NCBI GenBank assembly: GCA_031270825.1 | Contig: JAISXH010000006.1 | Coordinates: forward strand, 1 to 64,000 | Source: Bifidobacteriaceae bacterium | GTDB lineage: Bacteria; Actinomycetota; Actinomycetes; Actinomycetales; WQXJ01 | DNA length: 64,000 nt | Reading direction: 5' to 3' | Shown: positions 28,477-36,583 of the stretch, piece by piece | Position numbering within the stretch: position 1 is the first letter of the stretch | Layout of the letters: the number at the start of each line of letters is the position of its first letter | Notes under the pieces: generated by a model | What the model saw: only the letters and a program-made list of their open reading frames with translations | Database searches by the model: none | Told to the model about the DNA's origin: nothing | Program-made: the position numbers and the translations under genes

Positions 28477-29445
28477 TCACATATTGGCGACGTCCGCGGC
28501 CTTGGACTTGACCGCCGCGGCGGCCTCCTGGAGCTGGGCCAACTCGGCATCGGAGAGCTGGCGCTCCACGATCCGCTTGACGCCGGCCTTGCCGAGTTCG
28601 GCTTCGACCCCGAGGTAGACGTCGGAGATGCCATATTGGCCGGTCAGCCAGGCGCAAACAGGCACGACTTGACCGGAGTCGGTGGCCACCGCCCGCGCCA
28701 TGCGAGCGGCCGCCGCCGAAGGCGCGTAGTAGGCCGAGCCGGTCTTGAGCAGGGCCACGACCTCGGCGCCGCCGCCGCGCACGCGAGTCACCAGCGCGTC
28801 GAGATCGGCCGGCGGCAACACTTCCGCCAGCAGTTTGACCTGGCCGTTGATATCAACCGTGCAAGCCGAGGCGACCGGCACCATGGTGTCGCCATGCGAC
28901 CCCATGGTCAGGGTCTTGACCGCGCCCACCGGCAGGCCCAGGGTGTCCGCCACGAAGTAGGTGAAGCGGGCCGTGTCCAGCACGCCTGCCTGCCCCAGCA
29001 CGCGGTGGTGCGGGAATCCGGAGGCGATCTGGGTCAGCGTCGTCATCTCGTCGAGCGGATTGGACACCACGATGATGACCGCGTTGGGAGCGTACTTGGC
29101 GATGTTCTCCGCCACGCCCCGGACAATGCCGGCGTTGACGCCGAGCAGGTCCATCCGGCTCATGCCCGGCTTGCGGGGAACACCCGCCGTCACAACCACG
29201 ACCTCGGAATCCTCGATGACTTCGTAGCCTTGCCCGTCGGCAGTGGTGGTCTTGCCGATAACGCGGGTCTCAAAGCCTTCGATCGGGCGAGAGGAGTTGA
29301 GGTCTAGGGCCAGGCCCTCCGACCAGCCGTCGCGGATGTCGGTCAGAACGACCTCGTCAAAAATGTCGTACTCAGCCAATCGCTGAGCGGTGGTGGAGCC
29401 GTAGAATCCGGCGCCAATCACGGTAGCTTTACCGCTGCGTGCCAT
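28477..29445 (-). CDS. mdh: Malate dehydrogenase, LDH-like type
   Basis: A 322-residue NAD-dependent enzyme that interconverts malate and oxaloacetate. The Rossmann start KATVIGAGFYGSTTAQRLAE is at residues 5-25. The substrate loop reads GVPRKPGMSRMDLL; an Arg at the specificity position indicates malate rather than lactate. IIVVSNPLDEMT and the catalytic-His segment LTMGSHGDTMVP follow. I chose the ATG at 29445, which gives MARSGKATVIG. A longer frame to 29535 runs through a palindromic repeat (copy E3) and is unlikely to be translated. Confidence 0.95.
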   Translation of the reverse strand: MARSGKATVIGAGFYGSTTAQRLAEYDIFDEVVLTDIRDGWSEGLALDLNSSRPIEGFETRVIGKTTTADGQGYEVIEDSEVVVVTAGVPRKPGMSRMDLLGVNAGIVRGVAENIAKYAPNAVIIVVSNPLDEMTTLTQIASGFPHHRVLGQAGVLDTARFTYFVADTLGLPVGAVKTLTMGSHGDTMVPVASACTVDINGQVKLLAEVLPPADLDALVTRVRGGGAEVVALLKTGSAYYAPSAAAARMARAVATDSGQVVPVCAWLTGQYGISDVYLGVEAELGKAGVKRIVERQLSDAELAQLQEAAAAVKSKAADVANM

Positions 29446-29799
29446 AACCAATGCTTCTTTCTGGTCAGATGATCGACTGCTAGGAGCGAGCTGATCAAAG
29501 CTCGCTCGGACCGTGTTGGCGTTGGCCAGCGTCATGGGGCCATCGCCGACACGGACGGCAAGAATGGCCTTGATTATGGGGATCCGGTCCCTTGATCGAG
29601 TCCCCCAGCCTCAGTGCCGCCTCCAAGCATATCCGGACTAACGTCCCTTCCCGCGCCACCGGCCAGCGGCGCCGAGCCCAGGTCTGTGCTGGGTTCCAGA
29701 ACCAGTTCCAGAACCCAGTTCGCGAGGCCGGCTGCTCGACCCAGTTCCAGAACCCAGTTGCCGAAGCCGGCTCCTCAACCCAGTTCGCGAACCCGGCTC
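29446..29799. other. 354-base spacer between mdh and purH
   Basis: It holds the palindromic copy E3 close to mdh and a 39-bp tandem repeat close to purH. The middle (about 29530-29670) should contain the mdh promoter on the minus strand, but no clear -35/-10 pair could be picked out. No gene was seen. Confidence 0.6.
29480..29525 (-). repeat. Palindromic element family E, copy E3, upstream of mdh
   Basis: Read on the minus strand: AACACGGTC, then GAGCGAGCT, loop TTGATC, AGCTCGCTC, then CTAG. The flanks AACACGGTC and CTAG match copies E1 and E2, while the inner stem bases differ and still pair perfectly over nine base pairs. It lies 35 bases before the mdh start. Confidence 0.65.
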
Positions 29800-29808
29800 T
29801 CAATGGAA
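29711..29808. repeat. 39-bp tandem repeat across the purH stop codon
   Basis: Units begin at 29711, 29750 and 29789, exactly 39 bases apart, each starting GAACCC and containing a GCCGGCT-like block. The last, partial unit includes the purH stop codon (TGA on the minus strand). The smaller block CCCAGTTC(C/G) also recurs inside each unit. Confidence 0.85.
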
Positions 29809-31503
29809 GAAGTGGCGCGAGCCGGTGAAGTAGAGGGACACGCCGGCCGCCTCGGCTGCGGCAATGACCTCCTGGTCGCGGACCGAGCCACCGGGCTCCA
29901 CGACCGCTTTGACACCCGCCTGAGCCAACACCTCGAACCCGTCCGCGAAAGGAAAGAAAGCGTCCGAGGCCGCCACCGCGCCCTTGGCCCGGTCCACGCC
30001 AGCGCGCTTGACGGCCAAGCCGGCCGAATCGACCCGGTTCACCTGCCCCATGCCGACCCCGACCGAGGCGCCATCGCGGGCCAGCAGAATGGCATTCGAC
30101 TTGACCGCGCGGCAGGCCCTCCAGGCGAAGGCCAGATCGGCCAGCGTGGCCGGATCGGCGGCCGGGCCCGCCGCCAATTGCCAGTTCGCCGGCTCGTCCC
30201 CAGGGGCCTGGAAGGCATCCCGGTCTTGAACCAGCAGGCCGCCGCTGACCGCCTTGAACTCGAGCGCCGGCAGCGGATCTGGGGCCAGACGCAGAATCCT
30301 CAGGCCCTTCTTGGTTTGGAGCAGCTCGAGGGCGGCCGGCTCGTAGCCGGGCGCCACGATCACCTCGGTGAAGATCGGCTTGATCTGTTCGGCCATCGCC
30401 ACGGTGACAATCCGGTTGGCCGCGATCACACCGCCGAAGGCGCTCAGCGGATCGCAGGCGTGCGCCTTGCGATGGGCCTCGGCGATGTCGCCGCCCACGG
30501 CGATCCCGCACGGATTCGCGTGCTTGATGATCGCCACCGCCGGCTCGGCGAAGTCCAGGGCGGCCCGCCGGGCGGCATCGGCGTCGCCGTAGTTGTTGAA
30601 ACTCATCGGTTTGCCGCCCAACTGTTCGGCGCCCGCCAACCCGAGCGTCCCAGAAAGCGCGCTGACCTCGGTGTACACGGCCGCCGCCTGATGCGGATTC
30701 TCGCCGTAGCGGAGCTGGTGGGTGCGGCGGCAGGTGGTGCCATGCCACGGCGGCAGGCCCTGATCGGGGGCCAGTGTGGAAGTCATCCAGGTGGCGACGG
30801 CCACGTCGTAGTCAGCAGTGTGGATGAAGGCGTCACGGGCCAACTGGCGGCGCTGCGCCAGCGTGAATCCGCCCGTCGCCAGCGCCGCGGCCACCTCCGC
30901 GTAGCGGTCCGGGGCGGTGACGACCGCCACCGAAGGGTGGTTCTTGGCCGCCGCCCGCACCATCGACGGTCCGCCGATGTCGATCTGCTCGACGCATTCA
31001 TCGGCGCCGGCCCCGCTCGCCACCGTCGCCGCGAAGGGGTACAGGTTCACCACCACCAGGTCGAACGGTTTGACTCCCAGCTGCGCCAGTTGTTCGGCGT
31101 GGGCGGGCTTGCGCAGGTCGGCCAAGATGCCGGCGTGGACCTTCGGGTGCAGGGTCTTGACTCGGCCTTCCAGGCACTCGGGGAAACCGGTCAGCTCCTC
31201 CACCGGGGTGACCGCGACCCCGGCGGCGGCGATCGCCTGGGCTGTCGAACCGGTCGAGACGATTTCCACTCCGGCCGCGCCCAAGGCGCGCGCCAGATCG
31301 GCCAGGCCGGTTTTGTCGTAGACGGAGACCAGCGCCCGGCGGATGGGCCGCCGGCCCTGCCCAGCCGCCGAAACGGAGGCAGAACTGGGCGCCGGAACAG
31401 ACGCGGGACTGGGCGCCGGAACGGGGGCAGGGCTGGGGGCCGGGGCGACGGCATCGTCGGGAGGATTTGGATCGTGGTGCTGGCGCGGTGGGTTGGTGGT
31501 CAT
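29800..31503 (-). CDS. purH: Bifunctional AICAR transformylase / IMP cyclohydrolase
   Basis: A 567-residue enzyme for the last two steps of IMP synthesis. The N-terminal MGS-like IMP cyclohydrolase domain begins at [20 protein letters not shown] and has [10 protein letters not shown] and [16 protein letters not shown]. The C-terminal AICAR transformylase has [24 protein letters not shown] with the catalytic Lys-His, and [10 protein letters not shown]. About 50 residues before the first domain are Pro/Ala/Ser repeats ([20 protein letters not shown]), absent from most homologues. The ATG at 31503 has AGGAGG eight bases upstream. It follows purN in the usual purNH order, 126 bases apart. Confidence 0.97.
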   Translation of the reverse strand: MTTNPPRQHHDPNPPDDAVAPAPSPAPVPAPSPASVPAPSSASVSAAGQGRRPIRRALVSVYDKTGLADLARALGAAGVEIVSTGSTAQAIAAAGVAVTPVEELTGFPECLEGRVKTLHPKVHAGILADLRKPAHAEQLAQLGVKPFDLVVVNLYPFAATVASGAGADECVEQIDIGGPSMVRAAAKNHPSVAVVTAPDRYAEVAAALATGGFTLAQRRQLARDAFIHTADYDVAVATWMTSTLAPDQGLPPWHGTTCRRTHQLRYGENPHQAAAVYTEVSALSGTLGLAGAEQLGGKPMSFNNYGDADAARRAALDFAEPAVAIIKHANPCGIAVGGDIAEAHRKAHACDPLSAFGGVIAANRIVTVAMAEQIKPIFTEVIVAPGYEPAALELLQTKKGLRILRLAPDPLPALEFKAVSGGLLVQDRDAFQAPGDEPANWQLAAGPAADPATLADLAFAWRACRAVKSNAILLARDGASVGVGMGQVNRVDSAGLAVKRAGVDRAKGAVAASDAFFPFADGFEVLAQAGVKAVVEPGGSVRDQEVIAAAEAAGVSLYFTGSRHFFH

Positions 31504-31629
31504 GACGGAACCTCCTGGCTGCTCGGTTCCGTGCGCCCAGGCGAGCGGCGAACGGCATTGTGGCGGCCGGGCCGCTCCCCGGTGGTGCTCCACCTGGCTT
31601 CGCCAGTCGCGGCCGGACCGCGCTCCAGT

Positions 31630-32202
31630 TTACTCCGCGGCGCGGGCCAGGGCCGCGACGGTTTCGACTAGTAGCTCACGTTCTTGGATCTTGATCCGCT
31701 CGTGGAGGGTGTCCTCGGAGTCGCCCTCGAACACGGGCACCTGGCGTTGCGCGATGATCGGGCCGGTGTCCACCCCCGCGTCGACCCGGTGGACGGTGCA
31801 GCCGGTGACTTCAACGCCGGCGGCGAGGGCGTCGCGGACGGCATGGGCGCCGGGGAAGGCCGGCAGCAGCGCCGGGTGGGTGTTGATGGTCCGGTCCTCG
31901 AACCGGGCCAGGAAATCCGGCCCCAAGATGCGCATGAAGCCTGCCGACACCACCAGGTCGGGATTGAAAACGGCGACGGCGGCGGCCAGGCCGCGGTTCC
32001 ATTCGTCCCGGTTGGCGAAATCGGCCGGGAGGGCGGTGAAGGTGACGATGCCGTGCCGCCGGGCAACGTTCGCCACCTCGGCCGGGCGGTCCGCGCCCAC
32101 CGCCACCACCACGGCCGGGTAGTCGGGCCGCTGCGCGGCCTTGATCAGGGCTTCGGCCAGGGTGCCGGCGCCGGAGGCGAGGATGACCACGCGAAAGCTC
32201 AC
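31630..32202 (-). CDS. purN: Phosphoribosylglycinamide formyltransferase
   Basis: A 190-residue enzyme transferring the formyl group of 10-formyl-THF to GAR, the third step of purine synthesis. The N-terminal VVILASGAGTLAEALIKAA carries the phosphate-binding loop. The catalytic Asn-His-Asp set is in INTHPALLPAFPGAHAVRDAL and VHRVDAGVDTGPIIAQRQVP. The length matches PurN. purN and purH form one minus-strand unit. The 231 bases upstream of its start hold a GC-rich 13-bp tandem repeat and must also contain the promoter. Confidence 0.95.
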   Translation of the reverse strand: MSFRVVILASGAGTLAEALIKAAQRPDYPAVVVAVGADRPAEVANVARRHGIVTFTALPADFANRDEWNRGLAAAVAVFNPDLVVSAGFMRILGPDFLARFEDRTINTHPALLPAFPGAHAVRDALAAGVEVTGCTVHRVDAGVDTGPIIAQRQVPVFEGDSEDTLHERIKIQERELLVETVAALARAAE

Positions 32203-32248
32203 CGGCCCACCCTACCGTTGGCGCCGGCCGGGGTTCGATGGCTTCTTT

Positions 32249-32350
32249 GGGGCCCTTCCCCGGGGCCCTTCCCCGGGGCCCTTCCCTGGGACCCTTCCCT
32301 GGGGCCTTGTGGGGCCCTTCCGTGGGGCCTTGTGGGGCCCTTCTTTGAAG
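32249..32350. repeat. 13-bp GC tandem repeat upstream of purN
   Basis: Four units of GGGGCCCTTCCCC (the third and fourth slightly changed) run from 32249 to 32300, followed by diverged GGGGCC(CTTC) blocks to about 32350. GGGGCCC is self-complementary, so many alternative hairpins are possible. Confidence 0.85.
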
Positions 32351-32433
32351 TGCGCGGGCGATAGCCGGGGATGCGGGCGGCCCGGAGGCGGTCCCGCTTG
32401 GCCTGGACGCCCCGGGCGGGGGAGAATGGCCTG

Positions 32434-32970
32434 GTGCCTAACCGCGATGCTCCGCCGGCCGAAGACCGCCCGTCCACGGCGCCCGAGTCCCCTGACGGCA
32501 ATGAACCGCCGGAAAACGACCGCGCCGCCAAACGCGCGCAATTCGAACGCGATATGAAAGCCCTGACGCCGGAACACAAGCAGAACCTGATGCGGGTCAA
32601 CCGCTATGTCTTCGGCTTCGGCGCCGGCGCCCTGGTGTCGATGATCGGATTGACCCTGCCCCTGCCTTGGCCGGCCGTCGGGCTGGCGGCCATAGTCGCA
32701 TCGCTGGTCTTGGCCATTCGGGGGATCATTCTGGCCAAGCGCACGCCTTTGGCCAAAGGCGTGGTGGTCTACCTGGCCATGGGCGTGGCGTTGCTGGGGA
32801 TGTTCGCCATATATTCGGTCCCGCTCATCATCACCTGGGGCGACCAGTGGGAATACCAGCAGTGTGTGGGCCAGACCCAGACCATCGAGGGCCAAGACGC
32901 CTGCCAGGCGCAACTCGAACAGGCGACCAAATCAGATTGGGCCAAAATCCTGCGCCAATTTCGACAGTAG
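32434..32970 (+). CDS. Small membrane protein with disordered N-terminus
   Basis: A protein of about 178 residues. The first 60 residues are polar and Pro/Glu/Asp-rich (APPAEDRPSTAPESPDGNEP). Three hydrophobic segments follow, at roughly residues 70-90 (FGFGAGALVSMIGLTLPL), 92-112 and 125-150 (VVVYLAMGVALLGMFAIYSV), and then a short outside tail with two Cys (QQCVGQTQTIEGQDACQAQ) that could form a disulfide. I chose the GTG at 32434, after GGGGGAG. No family is recognised. Similar small membrane proteins occur near purNH in actinobacteria, but function is unknown. Confidence 0.65.
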   Translation: MPNRDAPPAEDRPSTAPESPDGNEPPENDRAAKRAQFERDMKALTPEHKQNLMRVNRYVFGFGAGALVSMIGLTLPLPWPAVGLAAIVASLVLAIRGIILAKRTPLAKGVVVYLAMGVALLGMFAIYSVPLIITWGDQWEYQQCVGQTQTIEGQDACQAQLEQATKSDWAKILRQFRQ

Positions 32971-33014
32971 TTCGCTCTCGCCCAGGCGACTCGAGCCCGC
33001 CGTCAGCGCGGCGG

Positions 33015-33049
33015 TCAGAGGCTAGAGGTCAGAGGTCAGAGGTCAGAGG
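33015..33049. repeat. 7-bp tandem repeat across the hemH stop codon
   Basis: Read on the minus strand, CCTCTGA occurs five times without gaps, one copy as CCTCTAG. The first copy contains the hemH stop (TGA). Because seven is not a multiple of three, the array puts stop codons in all three frames. Confidence 0.9.
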
Positions 33050-34044
33050 CGGGATTGGACCAGGTCGGTCAGGGCCTCCAGCCAGGCCGGATGGTCGTTC
33101 AGACACTGGTGGCGGACGAACAGCCCATCGGGTTGGGCGGCCAGGAAGGTGCCTTTGTTGAGCAGGTCGATCTCTTCCAGGGTCTCCAGGCAGTCGGCCA
33201 CGAATCCGGGGCAGGCCACGTCGATCCGCTTGACGCCGAGCGAACCCAGACGCGCGACGGTGTCGATGGTCGCGGGGGTGAGCCACGGCATCGGACCGAA
33301 TTTGGACTGGAAGGTGACCAGGCACTGATCCTCGGTCAGCTGCAAACGCTTCCGCAATGCCGCCGCCGTCTCCAGGCATTGGCCTCGGTACGGGTCGCCG
33401 GCCCGATCCAGCGAGACCGGGACGCCGTGGAAGGACAGCAGCATCTTGTCGCCGGCGGCGAAGTCCGGCCGGCCGTGGCGCTCCCAGGCCTCCTCCGCCC
33501 GCAGGGCCAAGGCCTCAATGTACCCCGGCAGCGTTGGGTAGGAGTGGACCAGTGAATACTCGAATTGGTGTACTGAGCGCAGGGCGTAACGGGCGACCTC
33601 GTCCATGATCGAGGCGACGGTCGGGACCGAATATTGCGGATACAGCGGCACAACCAGCACCCGCCGCACGCCTTCGCCCCGGAGCGACTCAAGCAGGGTG
33701 CGCACCGCCGGATTGCCGTAGCGCATGGTTGGCTCCACCCGGATCGGCTTGTCGAGGCGCTCGGCCAGCCTTTCGGCCACGCCTTTGGCCTGCGCGGCGG
33801 TGTAGACCGCCAGCGGGGAGCCCTCCTCCAGCCAAATCGAGCGGTACTTCTCGGCTGACCGCCGGGACCGGAACGGCAGCACGAAGCCTTCCAGCACGCC
33901 TCGCCAAATGATGGCGTGCATGTTGACAACCCGCTTGTCGGAGAGGAATTGGCGCAAATAGCGTCTGACGTCACGCGGCGTGGGGGTGTCCGGCGTGCCC
34001 AAGTTGACCAGAAGCACCGCCGTGCTCGCTCCCGGCAGAATCAT
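33043..34044 (-). CDS. hemH: Ferrochelatase (HemH/CpfC)
   Basis: A 333-residue enzyme inserting Fe2+ into a porphyrin or coproporphyrin at the end of haem synthesis. The N-terminal VLLVNLGTPDTPTPRDVRRYL and the LSFHGVPVSLDRAGDPYRGQ block carry the catalytic His. FQSKFGPMPWLTPATIDTVA and CPGFVADCLETLEEIDLLN follow. In actinobacteria the enzyme often has a [2Fe-2S] cluster bound by Cys residues near the C-terminus; here the tail is short and only the Cys residues of the CPGFVADC segment are clear, so a cluster is doubtful. Its stop lies in a 7-bp tandem repeat. The 383-base region upstream should contain its promoter. Confidence 0.95.
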   Translation of the reverse strand: MILPGASTAVLLVNLGTPDTPTPRDVRRYLRQFLSDKRVVNMHAIIWRGVLEGFVLPFRSRRSAEKYRSIWLEEGSPLAVYTAAQAKGVAERLAERLDKPIRVEPTMRYGNPAVRTLLESLRGEGVRRVLVVPLYPQYSVPTVASIMDEVARYALRSVHQFEYSLVHSYPTLPGYIEALALRAEEAWERHGRPDFAAGDKMLLSFHGVPVSLDRAGDPYRGQCLETAAALRKRLQLTEDQCLVTFQSKFGPMPWLTPATIDTVARLGSLGVKRIDVACPGFVADCLETLEEIDLLNKGTFLAAQPDGLFVRHQCLNDHPAWLEALTDLVQSRL

Positions 34045-34427
34045 GGCTGCGCCTCCTTCGGTTTGATCCGTTCATTCTTGCCCAACACCGTGACCCGTTG
34101 TCCCCGCCACGCCACCGTCGCGCTCACGTCAGTCTAGGGTCACCCGTTCAATTGGCGCTCCGGGCCAGCCACCGGCGGCGCAAGGGCCAACCGACGAAAG
34201 GCCACGCCGGCCCGGCGAGTCCAGGCCGTGATCCCCGGGTCGAGTTGCCCGCGATTGGCTCGGCCAGACACGTGCCCAGGACCGCTAACCGCTGTTCACC
34301 TGAGGCGGACCCGGTCCCTTGACGCCGTCATTCCCAACAACGCCTGGTTACGTTTGGGCGAAACGTTATAAAGCGTAAACTAGATGGCGCGCTTCCCAAC
34401 CCATCCAGCCCTGGAGACCGGCCCCAG
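34045..34427. other. 383-base divergent spacer between hemH and the AAA gene
   Basis: No gene was seen. The right end has an unusually AT-rich block, AAACGTTATAAAGCGTAAAC at 34361-34380, with a TATAAA hexamer, which may be the promoter of the AAA gene on the plus strand. The rest is ordinary GC-rich sequence without clear repeats. Confidence 0.5.
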
Positions 34428-35234
34428 GTGTTCGTCGGCCGGGAGGCCGAGCGCGACAGGCTGCGGGGACGCCTGGCCCGGGTCGCCGCCTATGGCGAGA
34501 TGATGGGGCCGCTGACCATAGTGACCGGGCCGCGCGGGGTGGGCAAGACCTCGCTTCTGCGCGATGTGGCGGATCGGGCGGCGGCCGACGCGGGAGTGTT
34601 TCTGAACGCCGTCCAGAACATGGCGGCGGAGAAAGACGGCTTCCCCCTGGGCGTAATCGGAGCCGGGCTGCCCCAAACCAAGGCATGGCTCACCCAGGCG
34701 GCCACGTTCGGGGAGCGGACGCACGAGATCACACTCGGCAAGCTGGATGAGCGCGACTCCCGCGCCCTGCTGACCGAGCCGGCCCGCCTGGCGGGGGCGG
34801 CGTGGAGCGGCGACGCCCTGACGCTGGCGCTGGCGCGCGGGGACGGCTACCCGCAATCGTTGCAGATCATCGGCTCGGCGGTGTGGGACGCCGCCGCGCC
34901 CCAGGCGGGCGCCGAGATCGCGCCGAGGCACGTCGAGGCGGCCGAGCAGGCGATCCAGGAAGATCTCGAATCCATGTTCCGCGCGCGCTGGGAGGCGTCC
35001 TCCGCCGCGGAGAGGCTGTTCTTGGCCGCCATGGCCTGGCACGGCACGGAACCGGTCCCCCGGGCAGCAGTGGCGAGCCGCCTCGGGGTGCCCAGCGACA
35101 GCCTAGGCGTCGCCCGCCGAGCGCTGATCGCCAAGGGCGTGGTCGAGGCCGCGCGCCACGGGGAGCTCAAGTTCACCGTGCCGGGCTTCGGCGCCTTCGT
35201 CCGCTCCCAACGCGCCGACCCGAGCGATCCCTAA
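34428..35234 (+). CDS. AAA ATPase lacking the Walker B region
   Basis: This 268-residue protein matches the family of bacterial NTP-binding AAA proteins with a winged-helix tail, but is shorter than its usual 370-400 residues. Walker A (TGPRGVGKTSLL) and the C-terminal blocks are clear: FPLGVIGAGLPQTKAWL, the GYPQSLQIIGSAVWDAA sensor region, and LIAKGVVEAARHGELKFTVP. The part between Walker A and GVIGAGLP, about 100 residues including Walker B (an Asp-Glu pair), is missing: ADAGVFLNAVQNMAAEKDG joins the two sides. The visible GTG may not be the true start, since in-frame upstream codons continue family-like sequence (PNPSSPGDRPQ). Probably an inactive remnant of an in-frame deletion. Confidence 0.6.
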   Translation: MFVGREAERDRLRGRLARVAAYGEMMGPLTIVTGPRGVGKTSLLRDVADRAAADAGVFLNAVQNMAAEKDGFPLGVIGAGLPQTKAWLTQAATFGERTHEITLGKLDERDSRALLTEPARLAGAAWSGDALTLALARGDGYPQSLQIIGSAVWDAAAPQAGAEIAPRHVEAAEQAIQEDLESMFRARWEASSAAERLFLAAMAWHGTEPVPRAAVASRLGVPSDSLGVARRALIAKGVVEAARHGELKFTVPGFGAFVRSQRADPSDP

Positions 35235-35349
35235 CGCCCCGCCCTAGTGACGCGCCAGCGCGGACTCCTTCGCGCCGTCCAGCGCGCCGCTCAAGCCCGC
35301 AGCGAGCGGGGCCACTGGGGGGATCACTCGCCCGCGTGCTTACTGGACG

Positions 35350-36552
35350 TCAGCCGGCAGCCACCCCAGGACGCCTGCTCCCATGGCGTCCAACTAGGGC
35401 GCCCACGGCGGCGCCAACGCCCAGTTCCAACCACAGCCAGCCCGCCAGGGGCCAGAACGGCGCGCCGACTTCGGCCAGCCGACCGGGACCGCCGGCGCCG
35501 CCGGCCAAAGCCACCAGGGCCGCCAGGGCCGCCGCCGCCGCCAGCGAGGCCAACGCCGCTGCGATCAGGGCCCGCCACCAAACCGTGTCGAGCCGGCGGC
35601 GAAGCCGCCAACCGGCCACCAGGCCAGCCAGCACCGGAACCGCCACCACCGCCACCGCGAAGGCGGGCGGTTTCGTCGCGGGCAACAAGCCCAGCAGCGG
35701 CAAGGCCGGCTCGACCCCGCCCTGGGTGGCGAAGGCAGAGAATTCCGTCCCGGCGCCAACGGCGAAACCCGGCCCGGCCACATAGGCGACGGCCCAAGCG
35801 ACCAGATTGGGCAGCAAGGCCAGGCACAGCCCCGCCAGCGCGATCCCCCCCACCACCCCCGGACCGAGCGCCCCGAATAGATCGCCGAACTGACTCCAAC
35901 CGCCCACAGCCAAGGCCACCACCAGCGCGAATGCGCTCACAAGAACCAGTCCCGCAGCGGTGGCGGCGCCCCGGAAAGCGAATCTCAGTTCGGCTGGGAC
36001 GTGGTCGACCAGCCCAGTCCGCCAGCCTCCCAGCAATTCCCCGTTGTGCGGCCGATTGGCCCTGAGCAGGCCGATCGCCGCCGCACCGGCCCCGCCGATC
36101 AACGCCAACCAGGCCGACGGCCGAGCCCGGTCGGCTAAGACATAGGCGACAAAGGCGTCTACTACCAGGAAACCCATCACCCCGCCGCTGATCAGCGGCC
36201 AGCCCCGGGCGGAGGTCACCCGGGTCAGGGCGGCGCAGGCCAGCGCCGAGACCAGGGGAATCCCCAGCGGGCTGATAGTGACGACCGCCTGCAGGGCGTC
36301 GGAGCCAATGACAGTCCACCCGAAATGGCCCAGAACCCACAGATCGGAACCGAACCGGGCGGCGTCCGCCCATGACAGGCCGGCATTGAACTCCTGGCCC
36401 GAGGTGGCCGTGAACGCGGCCACCACCGGGGTGACCACCAAAATCCAACTGAGCAAGGCGGCCTGCACGCCGACCAGGAAACCGGCCACCGTCGGCGCCA
36501 TCACGCGCGGCGCGGGGCGGGTGGCCGCAGAGATCTGGATCGACTGGCTCAT
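35350..36552 (-). CDS. DUF6350-like polytopic membrane protein
   Basis: A 400-residue membrane protein with about ten hydrophobic segments and short loops. The blocks FGWTVIGSDALQAVVTISPLG and GIPLVSALACAALTRV and the closing run of Ala/Leu helices look like the actinobacterial family DUF6350, which is often encoded beside purN and purH. That neighbourhood is roughly kept here (about 3 kb away). A second frame over the same DNA is a shadow. Function is unknown; there are no catalytic motifs. The ATG at 36552 is the family-like start. Confidence 0.7.
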   Translation of the reverse strand: MSQSIQISAATRPAPRVMAPTVAGFLVGVQAALLSWILVVTPVVAAFTATSGQEFNAGLSWADAARFGSDLWVLGHFGWTVIGSDALQAVVTISPLGIPLVSALACAALTRVTSARGWPLISGGVMGFLVVDAFVAYVLADRARPSAWLALIGGAGAAAIGLLRANRPHNGELLGGWRTGLVDHVPAELRFAFRGAATAAGLVLVSAFALVVALAVGGWSQFGDLFGALGPGVVGGIALAGLCLALLPNLVAWAVAYVAGPGFAVGAGTEFSAFATQGGVEPALPLLGLLPATKPPAFAVAVVAVPVLAGLVAGWRLRRRLDTVWWRALIAAALASLAAAAALAALVALAGGAGGPGRLAEVGAPFWPLAGWLWLELGVGAAVGALVGRHGSRRPGVAAG

Positions 36553-36583
36553 GGTTCAACCAATGTTGCCAGGCCGGTCCGCG

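Noticed and set aside
29592-29828. Small plus-strand protein of Gln-Asn-Pro repeats
   Set aside because: It is a translation of the 39-bp tandem repeat overlapping the purH end; no ribosome-binding site or homologous pattern was seen.
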